Shown piece by piece: positions 9,039 to 16,681 of a stretch of DNA of 64,000 nt. Both the position numbers and the translations under genes were made by a program. The stretch comes from Rhodococcus sp. PAMC28707. Lineage in GTDB: Bacteria; Actinomycetota; Actinomycetes; Mycobacteriales; Mycobacteriaceae. Each line of letters begins with the position of its first letter. Within the stretch, counting starts at the first letter, position 1. The stretch lies in assembly GCF_004795915.1 (NCBI RefSeq), contig NZ_CP039253.1, positions 1,426,001 through 1,490,000 of the forward strand, in the 5' to 3' direction. The notes below the pieces were generated by a model. It was not told the DNA's origin, made no database searches, and saw only the letters and a list, made by a program, of their open reading frames with translations.

Positions 9039-10439
9039 CTACCCGTCGATACGTGGTAGTTCGACGCGGAAGCTCGCGCCCTGTCCCGGTGTGCTGTCTA
9101 CGGTCACGGTCCCGCCGTGTGCGCTGACCAGTGCGGCAACGATCGACAGCCCGAGTCCGCTGCCACCGCTTTCGCGTGTGCGTGAAGAGTCGGCGCGATA
9201 GAACCGCTCGAAGACGTGTATGGATTCTTCTGCCGACAGCCCGGGGCCGGTGTCGCGTACTTCCAGTAGCGTTGTCGTGTCGGTGGTTCCGACGCAGACC
9301 GTGATCTCGGCTTCCGCGGGGGTGTGCCGGATTGCGTTGCCCATCAGGTTTCCCAGTACTTGACGCAACCGTGCATCGTCTCCATTGACCTCTGGAATAC
9401 CAGGCCCAGGAAGCATTTTCAGGGAAATTGCGCGTTCGGGAGATACTGCTTTGGCATCGAGGACTGCGTCTGTCGCCAAGGACAGCAGATCGACGTTGTT
9501 CATCTCGAGGGGCCGTTGAGCATCCAACCGCGCCAACATCAGCAGATCCTCGACGAGCAGGCCCATCCTGGCCGCTTCACCTTCGATCCGTTTCATCAGC
9601 AGCGTGATATCGCTCATCGCGCCTTGGCGGTAGAGCTCGGCGAATCCTCTGATCGTCGTCAACGGCGTTCGCAACTCATGGCTCGCGTCGGCGACGAAGC
9701 GTCGCATCTTGTCCTCCGACGCGCGTGCTGCCTCCTCCGATGCCGCACTGGCTGCGAAGGCACGCTGGATTTGTGTCAGCATTCCGTTCAGCGCCGCCGA
9801 CAGTTTGCCGATCTCGGTGCGCTCACTGCGTTCGGGGACACGCTGGTGCAGGTCTCCGGCGGCAATCGCGGCGGCAGTCTCCTCGACCTCGACGAGCGGG
9901 CGCAGACTGCCGCGAACGACGAAGTATGCGACGACGGCAAGCACTGCGAGAACGACTGCGCCGATCATCGTTTGGAGCACGATCAATCTGTCGACGGTCG
10001 TTTCGACCGCGATGAGCGGCTGCGCGACCACAGTCGAACCGTTCTGGTTGCTGATCGTCAGCACACGCCATTCGGTGCCGCCGCCTTTCGATCGCACGGT
10101 AACCGTGGTTCCGATCGGGACACCGTCGGTGTCGGGAACACCGATGTCAGCATCCGGCGTCAGCACGAATCGCGACTGCCCCGCAGGGTCGGTCACATCG
10201 ACGTAGAAGTCGCTCGGCGGTCGACCTTTCGACGACGACGACGACGACGGCGGGCCGTCGAGACCCCGCGGTTCGGCCCAGGTACGGGACGCCTCGACGA
10301 GAGATTGATCGACACGTCGGACCAGCGAAGTCTGGAGAGTCGACGTCACGGCGATTCCTGACGCCAGAAGGCCGGCGGCGACGAGTAGCAGCAACGCCGC
10401 CACCAGGGTGAATCGCAGTGGAATGCTGCGAAGTCTCAC
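9039..10439 (-). CDS. Sensor histidine kinase
   Basis: A 466-residue membrane sensor kinase. Two transmembrane segments (about residues 10-30 and 165-190) flank an extracytoplasmic domain containing a poly-serine run (encoded near 10230-10250). A HAMP linker, a HisKA box with phospho-accepting His254 in DASHELRTP, and a HATPase domain with N box NLMGNAIRHTP, DTGPGLS (G1) and GSGLGLSIV (G2) follow. GTG at 10439 is chosen because it overlaps the response-regulator stop by four bases; longer frames only read back through the regulator gene. The signal is unknown. Confidence 0.94.
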   Translation of the reverse strand: MRLRSIPLRFTLVAALLLLVAAGLLASGIAVTSTLQTSLVRRVDQSLVEASRTWAEPRGLDGPPSSSSSSKGRPPSDFYVDVTDPAGQSRFVLTPDADIGVPDTDGVPIGTTVTVRSKGGGTEWRVLTISNQNGSTVVAQPLIAVETTVDRLIVLQTMIGAVVLAVLAVVAYFVVRGSLRPLVEVEETAAAIAAGDLHQRVPERSERTEIGKLSAALNGMLTQIQRAFAASAASEEAARASEDKMRRFVADASHELRTPLTTIRGFAELYRQGAMSDITLLMKRIEGEAARMGLLVEDLLMLARLDAQRPLEMNNVDLLSLATDAVLDAKAVSPERAISLKMLPGPGIPEVNGDDARLRQVLGNLMGNAIRHTPAEAEITVCVGTTDTTTLLEVRDTGPGLSAEESIHVFERFYRADSSRTRESGGSGLGLSIVAALVSAHGGTVTVDSTPGQGASFRVELPRIDG

Positions 10440-11134
10440 CGCGGCTTCCGCATGACGTAGCCGACGCCCCGCAGGGTGTGGATGAGAGGCTTGTCCCCGG
10501 TGTCGACTTTGCGGCGCAAGTAGGACACGTACGATTCGACGACCCCGACCTCGCCGCCGAAGTCGTAGTGCCACACGTGATCGAGGATCCGCGGCTTACT
10601 GAGCACCGTGCCCGCATTGATCATGAAGTAACGCAGGAGTGTGAACTCGGTGGGTGAGAGCGAAACCGGTTCGCCGGCCTTCCACACTTCGTGCGTGTCG
10701 TCGTCGAGTTCGATGTCCGCGAAAGAGATTCGCGACGGTTCTGCCTCTTCTGTTTTACCCGACCGCCGAAGTATGACGCGTAGGCGAGCAACGACCTCTT
10801 CGAGGCTGAACGGCTTGGTGACGTAGTCGTCGGCACCGAGCGTCAGTCCAGTCACCTTGTCCTCGACGGAATCCCGGGCTGTGAGAAACAGCGCTGGCGC
10901 GTCGACGCCGTCTGCTCGTAGTCGGCGAAGGAGCCCGAAGCCGTCCATTCCTGGCATCATGACGTCGAGGATCACCGCTTCGGGGCGAAATGTTCTCGCC
11001 TTGTCCAGGCCTTCCGGACCCGAAGCGGCAGTCTGGACGTCGAAGCCCTGGAATCGGAGACTGACCGACAGCAGTTCCCGAATCGTCGGTTCGTCGTCGA
11101 CAACCAGTACGCGCGCTCGCGGTGGATGGCTCAC
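10436..11134 (-). CDS. OmpR-family response regulator
   Basis: A two-domain DNA-binding response regulator of about 232 residues. The receiver domain has the acidic pair in VVDDEP, phospho-acceptor Asp57 in ILDVMMPGMDG, Thr in FLTARD and Lys in YVTKPFS. The C-terminal winged helix ends in VVESYVSYLRRKVD and LRGVGYVMRKP, typical of the MprA/TcrX/PrrA group in mycobacteria. It is the first gene of a pair with the overlapping kinase. GTG at 11134 is the likely start; an upstream in-frame start would add about ten residues. Its targets are unknown. Confidence 0.94.
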   Translation of the reverse strand: MSHPPRARVLVVDDEPTIRELLSVSLRFQGFDVQTAASGPEGLDKARTFRPEAVILDVMMPGMDGFGLLRRLRADGVDAPALFLTARDSVEDKVTGLTLGADDYVTKPFSLEEVVARLRVILRRSGKTEEAEPSRISFADIELDDDTHEVWKAGEPVSLSPTEFTLLRYFMINAGTVLSKPRILDHVWHYDFGGEVGVVESYVSYLRRKVDTGDKPLIHTLRGVGYVMRKPR

Positions 11135-11235
11135 ACCACCATCATGAACCGGACGCCTGCGCACTTACTGGGCGCTCGCTGTGATGTTCCTGTGAACCTG
11201 TACGTTGCGGTACCGTCGTACCGGTCTCTTCATGA

Positions 11236-11279
11236 CTAGCGGACGAGCGCACCGTACCCGGCCTGCGACAAGACGGTGC
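11236..11279 (+). promoter_or_regulatory. Guanidine-III (ykkC-III) riboswitch
   Basis: The segment contains the hallmark elements of the ykkC-III class in order: GGACGAG (11241-11247), CGCACCGTACCCGG (11248-11261) and GACAAGACGGTGC (11267-11279). A 7-bp stem pairs GCACCGT (11249-11255) with ACGGTGC (11273-11279), and the upstream CGG can pair with CCG (11058-11060 offset, that is 11258-11260) as the pseudoknot. It ends at the ribosome-binding sequence AAGGGAG (11280-11286), so control is probably at translation initiation. The downstream gene is a Gdx-type guanidinium exporter, the expected target. Confidence 0.9.
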
Positions 11280-11296
11280 AAGGGAGTGTTGTACGC

Positions 11297-11611
11297 GTGG
11301 CTTGGTTGATTTTGGTCGTCTCCGGCGCCTTCGAAGCGGTCTGGGCAACGGCCCTCGGCAAGTCCGACGGATTCTCCAAACTTGGTCCGACGATCGTGTT
11401 CGCCGTCGCTCTCGTGATCAGCATGGGCGGTCTCGCACTCGCGATGCGCACGTTACCGACCGGCACCGCCTACGCGGTCTGGGTCGCGATCGGCGCGGCA
11501 CTCACCGTCACCTACGCGATGATCACCGGCGACGAGGCCGCGTCGTGGATCAAGGTTGCGCTGTTGATGGGCATCGTCGGCTGCGTGGTCGGCTTGAAGG
11601 TCCTTCCATGA
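11297..11611 (+). CDS. gdx: Small multidrug resistance protein, SugE/Gdx-type guanidinium exporter
   Basis: A four-helix SMR transporter of 104 residues. Seen: helix 1 with the essential glutamate in SGAFEAVWATAL (the Gdx-type pattern, where Trp and Ala follow), LPTGTAYAVWVAIGAALT in helix 3, and a final VVGLKVLP. GTG at 11297 is selected because AAGGGAG lies 10 bases upstream; an upstream GTG at 11276 would fall inside the riboswitch. It works as an antiparallel dimer exchanging guanidinium for protons. The guanidine-III riboswitch in front supports this over a general drug-efflux role. Confidence 0.92.
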   Translation: MAWLILVVSGAFEAVWATALGKSDGFSKLGPTIVFAVALVISMGGLALAMRTLPTGTAYAVWVAIGAALTVTYAMITGDEAASWIKVALLMGIVGCVVGLKVLP

Positions 11612-11636
11612 TGTCTCCAGCGGTTACAGTAAAACC

Positions 11637-12437
11637 ATGAACTGGGTGTCGGCGATCACATTCCCTGCGCGTGCCGGGATCGCGATGACGGAAACTGCGC
11701 TGCAAGTGACCAGCACGGTCCTCTCCACCACGCGATTCGTCCTGGAATCTGGCGCCGTCAACCCGATGAGCCTCGCGGCGGTAGCCAATCCTCGCGGCGG
11801 CACCATGCAGTTGCTCACACAACTCGGCCAGCTGACTTCGGACGACCGTGCCTTCGGTAACGCCCTCCGCGAAGGTGGGCCACTGGACCGGCTCCTCGCA
11901 CCCGGTGGCGTAGTCGATCGGTTGACCGCGGAGGAAGGCACGCTGGAAAGGCTGCTGGCCGACGGCGGCCCGGTCGATCGGGTGACGGCCACGGGCGGGC
12001 CACTCGACAGGTTGCTCGCCGAGGACGGCCCTCTCGAACGGCTGCTTGCCGAGGGCGGGCTTCTCGATCGGATCACCGCCGTCGAAGGTCCGCTCGAGCG
12101 GCTCACCGCGACCGATGGTCCCCTCGAATTGCTGACGAGGGAGGGCGGAATCATCGAACGGGCACTCGAGGAAGGCGGCCTGCTCGAACAACTACTCTCC
12201 GAGGGCGGCGCCATCGAACGACTGACCGCCAAGGGCGGTCCCCTCGATCAGCTCGTCAGCCTGTCCGAAACGTTGTCTTCGCTTGCCCCGAACCTCGAAC
12301 GTATGGGTGTCAGTGTCGACATCCTGCAGGATTCGGTCGAGATACTCTCTGCTGCCGTAAATCCGCTGGGCGAACTGGTCGGACGGCTCCCCAACCGCTG
12401 GCTCAAAGGGAAGCAGCCCGTGTCCGAGCTTCAGTGA
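11637..12437 (+). CDS. Decapeptide-repeat protein of unknown function
   Basis: The 266-residue product has about 13 tandem ten-residue units between residues 79 and 210, with consensus G-P-L-(D/E)-R-L-(L/T)-A-x-(G/D). Each unit would make one short amphipathic turn or helix, with leucines on one face and alternating charge on the other. The N-terminus (ITFPARAGIAMTETALQVTS) is hydrophobic-amphipathic, and the C-terminus (residues 211-266) resembles a helical tail with PLGELVGRLPNRWLK. I recognise no named domain. It begins 25 bp after gdx and could be cotranscribed; the end overlaps the convergent hydrolase gene by 7 bp. Confidence 0.75.
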   Translation: MNWVSAITFPARAGIAMTETALQVTSTVLSTTRFVLESGAVNPMSLAAVANPRGGTMQLLTQLGQLTSDDRAFGNALREGGPLDRLLAPGGVVDRLTAEEGTLERLLADGGPVDRVTATGGPLDRLLAEDGPLERLLAEGGLLDRITAVEGPLERLTATDGPLELLTREGGIIERALEEGGLLEQLLSEGGAIERLTAKGGPLDQLVSLSETLSSLAPNLERMGVSVDILQDSVEILSAAVNPLGELVGRLPNRWLKGKQPVSELQ

Positions 12438-13132
12438 AGGTGCCGACCGAAGAAGTCGAACACCCGAGCAAAGGCGTCTTCGGCCTGCTCCTCTTTGAAT
12501 CCGAGGCCGCTGATACGCCGGAGAACCGCAGCCGTCTTGTTGCCGGGGAGTGCGTTCGCGAAACTGTGACCGGCGCCCGGGTACGTCTTGACGTCGTGTG
12601 GAATTCCTTTGTCGGACAGTACTTTTTCGAGTTTCCTACCCGCACCGATCAAACTCGGATCGTTCTTTCCGTACGAGGCGACGATCGGGCATGCGCCGTC
12701 GAGCGCCTCCTCCATATCCTTCGGCGAGACTCCGTAGAACGGCGCGCTCGCCCCGAACCCTCTCGGCGACAACAGCAGCGCGAATCCGCCGCCCATACAG
12801 AACCCGACTATCCCGACGCTGTCGGTCGCGTCCTCACGCGCGAACAGATACTCCCGAGCCCCCAGCAGATCGTCCACGGCGACGCCGCTCTGCCCGAGAA
12901 GCGCTCGGAAGACACCGACAACACACTTGCGCATTCCGCCTCGGCTGTACAAGTCGGGCGCCAGCGCCAGGTAGCCCTGATCGGCGAACCGGCGCGCGAT
13001 GGCTACGGTATCCGAGTTCAGGCCGAATGCGTCGTGCACGATCACGACACCCGGCCACGGCCCTTCCCCAGCGGGCATTTCCAGTACAGCGGCAATCGGG
13101 CCTGCGGGGGTGTCGACCTGGATGTCAGCCAT
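12431..13132 (-). CDS. Dienelactone hydrolase family protein
   Basis: An alpha/beta hydrolase of about 233 residues. Seen: VVIVHDAFGLNSDTVAIARRFADQGY near the N-terminus, the nucleophile elbow GFCMGGGFALL with cysteine as in dienelactone hydrolases, an aspartate in YGKNDPSLI and the histidine in PGAGHSFAN, giving a complete Cys-Asp-His triad. ATG at 13132 gives the family start. It shares orientation with the acyl-CoA dehydrogenase 9 bp upstream, so the two are likely one transcript under the TetR regulator. The natural ester or lactone substrate is unknown. Confidence 0.92.
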   Translation of the reverse strand: MADIQVDTPAGPIAAVLEMPAGEGPWPGVVIVHDAFGLNSDTVAIARRFADQGYLALAPDLYSRGGMRKCVVGVFRALLGQSGVAVDDLLGAREYLFAREDATDSVGIVGFCMGGGFALLLSPRGFGASAPFYGVSPKDMEEALDGACPIVASYGKNDPSLIGAGRKLEKVLSDKGIPHDVKTYPGAGHSFANALPGNKTAAVLRRISGLGFKEEQAEDAFARVFDFFGRHLH

Positions 13133-13141
13133 CACCGAAGA

Positions 13142-14287
13142 TTAACCCACCGACCGCAGTCCCCGCGCGATCACGAGACGCTGAATCTGGTTGGTGCCCT
13201 CGAATATCTGCGTGATCTTTGCATCCCGCATGTACCGCTCGACCCGGAAGTCGCGGGTATATCCGTATCCACCGAACACCTGGACGGCGTCGGTGGTCAC
13301 CTTCATCGCGGCATCGGTGGCGATGAGCTTGGCGACGGATGCGCTTCGCGAATAGTCGAGCCCGCTGTCGCGGCGTCGGGCGGCGTCGATATACATAGCG
13401 CGGGCAGAATCGACGGCGGCTGCCATGTCGGCCAGCAGGAATCCAAGCCCCTGATGGTCGACGATCTTCTTGCCGAACGTCGTACGTTCGTTCGCGTAGG
13501 CCACCGCGTCGTCGAGGGCCGCTTGGGCGATTCCGACGGCGACCGCGGCAATACCGAGACGCCCGGAATCGAGTGCACTGAAAGCGATCTGCAGGCCCTG
13601 CCCCTCGGTACCGATACGTCGTTCGGTTGGAAGGTAGGCGCCGTCGTAATGAGCCGAGGTCGTCGGTACCGAGTGCAGTCCCATCTTCTCCTCGGGTTTG
13701 CCGAACGTGAGCCCGTCGAGGTTCTTGGGCACCAGGAAGCAGGAGATACCCTTCGACCCCTCACCGGTGCGTGCGAAGAGGTTGTAGAAGTCGGCGATGC
13801 CGCCGTGGGTGATCCACGCTTTCGCTCCCGTGACAGAGTATCCGTCACCGGATGGCACTGCCTTGCAGGTCAGGGCGGCGGCGTCGGATCCGGCCTGCGG
13901 CTCGGACAGGGAGTAGGCACCGATCTGCGAGCCACCGAGCATCTCCGGCAACCAGCGTTGCTTCTGCTCCTCGGTTCCGAATGCCAGTAACGGCGAGCAG
14001 GCGAGGCTGTGCACGCTGACGGCTACCGCGACCGCGGCCCATCGGGACGCCAACTCTTCGAGGACCTGCAGGTAGACCTCGTACGGCTGCGCTCCGCCGC
14101 CCCATTCCTCGGGAAACGGCAGACTGAGCAACCCTGCCTCGCCGAGCTGAGCGAACACGCCGTCCGGGTACGTCTCGGCTTTTTCGTGTGCGTCGACGAT
14201 CGGGTCGAGCACTTTGTCCGCGACGTCACGGGTGAGCTGGATGAGATCTTTGGCTTCCTCGGTGGGCAGCAGGCGATCGACGGGCAC
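13142..14287 (-). CDS. Acyl-CoA dehydrogenase
   Basis: A 381-residue FAD-dependent acyl-CoA dehydrogenase. Seen: an N-terminal helical domain, YSLSEPQAGSDAAAL and AKAWITHGG around the flavin, MGLHSVPT, and a C-terminal domain with ERTTFGKKIVDHQG, QVFGGYGYTRDFRVERYMRDAKI and catalytic glutamate in QIFEGTNQIQR. The arrangement fits the short/branched-chain group rather than very-long-chain enzymes. GTG at 14287 has an AGGAG about 7 bases upstream. The gene is divergent from a TetR regulator across a repeat array and is followed by the dienelactone hydrolase. Confidence 0.95.
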   Translation of the reverse strand: MPVDRLLPTEEAKDLIQLTRDVADKVLDPIVDAHEKAETYPDGVFAQLGEAGLLSLPFPEEWGGGAQPYEVYLQVLEELASRWAAVAVAVSVHSLACSPLLAFGTEEQKQRWLPEMLGGSQIGAYSLSEPQAGSDAAALTCKAVPSGDGYSVTGAKAWITHGGIADFYNLFARTGEGSKGISCFLVPKNLDGLTFGKPEEKMGLHSVPTTSAHYDGAYLPTERRIGTEGQGLQIAFSALDSGRLGIAAVAVGIAQAALDDAVAYANERTTFGKKIVDHQGLGFLLADMAAAVDSARAMYIDAARRRDSGLDYSRSASVAKLIATDAAMKVTTDAVQVFGGYGYTRDFRVERYMRDAKITQIFEGTNQIQRLVIARGLRSVG

Positions 14288-14312
14288 TGGGCACTCCTCA
14301 CGAAACCACGGA

Positions 14313-14372
14313 CAGTACTGGAATCACGTTCACAGTACTGCACACAGTACTGTGGCGTCGAGTGCAGTACTC
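14313..14372. promoter_or_regulatory. Four CAGTACTG operator half-sites
   Basis: In the divergent gap between the acyl-CoA dehydrogenase and TetR genes, the palindromic octamer CAGTACTG occurs at 14313, 14333 and 14345, and as CAGTACTC at 14365. The start-to-start spacing is 20, 12 and 20, a symmetric layout. The third copy is part of the 12-bp palindrome CACAGTACTGTG (14343-14354). This is the expected form of an operator for the TetR protein encoded alongside, which would control both genes. Confidence 0.75.
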
Positions 14373-14381
14373 TTTCGCGGT

Positions 14382-14951
14382 ATGACCGCAGCTCACGCGA
14401 CTATCCGACGCGCCCAGCTCTTCGACCAACTGGTCGCGTTGTTCCTCGACGAAGGATTCGCGCACCTGACGCTCGAGGACATCGCGGCCCGTCTGCGATG
14501 CAGCAAATCGACGCTGTACACATTGGCGGGGAGCAAGGATGAGCTCGTGCGGACCGCGACCGTTCATTTCTTCCGTGGCGCGACCGACCGAGTCGAGGCA
14601 TCCATCGCTACCGTCGAGGGGACCGGCGCGCGACTGACCGAGTACCTGTCGGCGGTCGGCATTGCACTGCAACCCGCGTCGGCGCAGTTCATGGACGATC
14701 TCGCAGCGTTCCCCCCTGCCCGCGAGGTCTACGAGCAGAACACCGCTATTGCCGCTGCACGCGTGCAGCAACTGATCGACGAAGGCACTTCGGCCGGGGA
14801 CGTCCGCGGAGTCCATGCCGTTTTCGTTGCCGATGTGGCTGCGACGACGATGGCTCGAATCCAGAGCCGCGAGGTGGCCGAGCGCACCGGGCTCGAAGAC
14901 TCGCAGGCCTACGCCGAACTGGCCGCGCTGCTCACGACCGGCATCACCTGA
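14382..14951 (+). CDS. TetR-family regulator
   Basis: A 189-residue one-component repressor. The N-terminal helix-turn-helix reads LFLDEGFAHLTLEDIAARLRCSKSTLYTLAGSKDELV in family order (shown here as the recognisable pattern T-L-E-D-I-A...S-T-L-Y). The rest is a helical ligand-binding domain without a named family. ATG at 14382 follows the operator array directly; a longer frame from 14214 only reads through the array and the divergent gene. It most likely represses itself and the acyl-CoA dehydrogenase-hydrolase pair, responding to an acyl-CoA or a related acid (inference). Confidence 0.9.
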   Translation: MTAAHATIRRAQLFDQLVALFLDEGFAHLTLEDIAARLRCSKSTLYTLAGSKDELVRTATVHFFRGATDRVEASIATVEGTGARLTEYLSAVGIALQPASAQFMDDLAAFPPAREVYEQNTAIAAARVQQLIDEGTSAGDVRGVHAVFVADVAATTMARIQSREVAERTGLEDSQAYAELAALLTTGIT

Positions 14952-16583
14952 TCAATCGTGCCGCGGCAGAAGTCGGAGCTGAATCTCCATCAGCACCCGC
15001 TCGTCAGGATCGGAAAGGTCGGCTCCGAGAATCTGCTCGACGCGAGCTATCCGGTACCTCAGCGTATTCGGGTGCACACCCAGTTCCGCTGCAGCACTAC
15101 GAATCTCGCCGAAGCGCGAAAGATAGACGGCCAGACTCGACACCATCGCCGAGGAGTGCCTCGCGTCGTAACTCCTGAGCGTCTCCATTCGCGGGTCGAG
15201 CAACTGCGGGTGATGGGAGACGAGTTCTACGATTTCGCCCAGCAGAACGGACGTACGTGACTCGGCGAGCGAGGTGACCCGATGCTCACCCATGGTGCGG
15301 TCGAGCACTCGATCGACTTCGAATCGAGCTGCCGGGACGTCGGTGAGTGACGCGACGGGAACGGTCAGTGCCGCACGCAGCGCGACGCCGGTCCGCTCTT
15401 CGATCCGAACGATCACTTCCCGCGTCCAGGATTCCACGGCCTTCACCGAGGTGATCGCCGGGAACAGTACGTAGATACGGTCACCGATTTTCGTCGCCAA
15501 GGAGAGGCGATGAAAGGCACTGGCATGCAACCGAACCGCGGGCGCAACCTCGCCGATCGGGCGGCTGTCGACCGCGGCGAATCCGATCGTCGCGGCCGGC
15601 CCCGACGTCGGAATCGACAGTGCCGCAGCAAGCGACGGGATGTCGACGCCTCCCCCTCGCGCGCCGAGCAATCGCTGAATCTGCACGGCCTCGTTGCTCG
15701 GCGCATCCAGAATGCGTGTGATCAACCGCGCCGCGACGGCAGCGGCACCGGTCAGGACGCCATCCGCGTCCTCGGATATGGGTCGATTGCCTTCTTGAAT
15801 CCAGATCGAGCCCAGGTTGGCGATGGTGCCGGACGCGTCGGGAATCGATCTGATCCCCACGACGAGTCGACGCCGAATGCCGAGGTCGGGGGCGGCGGGC
15901 ACTTCGAGAACGTCGTCGCTGGTTCTGATGCGTTCGAATACGCCCCAGTCGGTGAGGGTGCGCAGGTAGTCGGCCGGGCCTTCGCGACCGAGAATGGACA
16001 GTGTTCGGAGTTCGTCGGCCGCGCTCTCCGACGCCGAGTACGCCAGCACGTGCGATCGCTCGTCCTCGATACTCACCATTCCCTTGGTCAGGGATGCGAC
16101 AGTGCGCGCGAGACCGTAAAGGTCGGTGTCGGCACCGAAACGTCCTTCGTCGACATCATCGGTGTCGAGGCGCCGAAGCGAATGATCGAGCACTCCACGA
16201 ACGATCGACAGCAACCGTTCCCAGTTCGTCTGCGGGTGGACGGCGATCAGCGCGATCCCGCACTGCCGCGCCGCGTGTTGGATCGGCACCGAATCGCCGA
16301 CGCCCTTGGCCATCACTGCCCGTGGCCGCGTGTGCGGCCGCGCCAACTCCAGATCGTCGAACCATGCCAGAAGTCCGGATTCGGAGGCACCGACCACCAG
16401 GGCCAGGTCGGCGACCGCGTTGTCGGACAGGTCGCTGCCGTCGAGCAACGCTACCGAGCGGATGTCGGTGTGTCCCCCGGCCGGGCTCACGACGAGTTCG
16501 ACGAACGCACCGGGTAAGGCGTCGAGCAGTGTCGCCAGCTCGACTCTGGAATCTTCGTCCATCTGGACAAGTAGAGCACACAC
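14952..16583 (-). CDS. PucR/CdaR-family activator, likely of proline catabolism
   Basis: A 543-residue regulator with a long N-terminal sensory region and the PucR-type C-terminal helix-turn-helix: LAVYLSRFGEIRSAAAELGVHPNTLRYRIARVEQILG. A central GGDEF-like or CdaR linker region lies around residues 300-430. It is divergent from the P5C dehydrogenase-proline dehydrogenase pair, an arrangement known in actinobacteria where a PucR protein activates proline use. The start is uncertain: GTG at 16583 gives MCALLVQMDEDS, and ATG at 16562 is an alternative. Its 3' end abuts the TetR gene. Confidence 0.88.
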   Translation of the reverse strand: MCALLVQMDEDSRVELATLLDALPGAFVELVVSPAGGHTDIRSVALLDGSDLSDNAVADLALVVGASESGLLAWFDDLELARPHTRPRAVMAKGVGDSVPIQHAARQCGIALIAVHPQTNWERLLSIVRGVLDHSLRRLDTDDVDEGRFGADTDLYGLARTVASLTKGMVSIEDERSHVLAYSASESAADELRTLSILGREGPADYLRTLTDWGVFERIRTSDDVLEVPAAPDLGIRRRLVVGIRSIPDASGTIANLGSIWIQEGNRPISEDADGVLTGAAAVAARLITRILDAPSNEAVQIQRLLGARGGGVDIPSLAAALSIPTSGPAATIGFAAVDSRPIGEVAPAVRLHASAFHRLSLATKIGDRIYVLFPAITSVKAVESWTREVIVRIEERTGVALRAALTVPVASLTDVPAARFEVDRVLDRTMGEHRVTSLAESRTSVLLGEIVELVSHHPQLLDPRMETLRSYDARHSSAMVSSLAVYLSRFGEIRSAAAELGVHPNTLRYRIARVEQILGADLSDPDERVLMEIQLRLLPRHD

Positions 16584-16681
16584 TTCTCGTTCGATCAGCT
16601 GAATACAAACGGCTGTTCACAGGCTTGGATTGGTCCCACGTAGCCCGAATAGTTCAGCGAGTGCGGTCAGGAGGAGTCTTC

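Noticed and set aside
11550-12191. Minus-strand ORF opposite the decapeptide-repeat gene
   Set aside because: Its repeats are only the mirror of the plus-strand repeats; it lacks a start signal and any family resemblance.
11874-12266. CRISPR-like tandem repeat array
   Set aside because: The 30-bp periodicity codes a ten-residue protein repeat in one frame, units diverge at synonymous and other positions, and there are no constant spacers or cas genes.
12434-13990. 518-codon plus-strand ORF opposite the hydrolase and acyl-CoA dehydrogenase
   Set aside because: Both opposite genes carry complete, recognisable enzyme motifs; this frame is a high-GC shadow.
16001-16681. Long in-frame extension upstream of P5C dehydrogenase
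   Set aside because: It runs antisense through the PucR-type regulator, has Arg-rich non-protein-like composition, and ATG 16682 has a strong ribosome-binding site.
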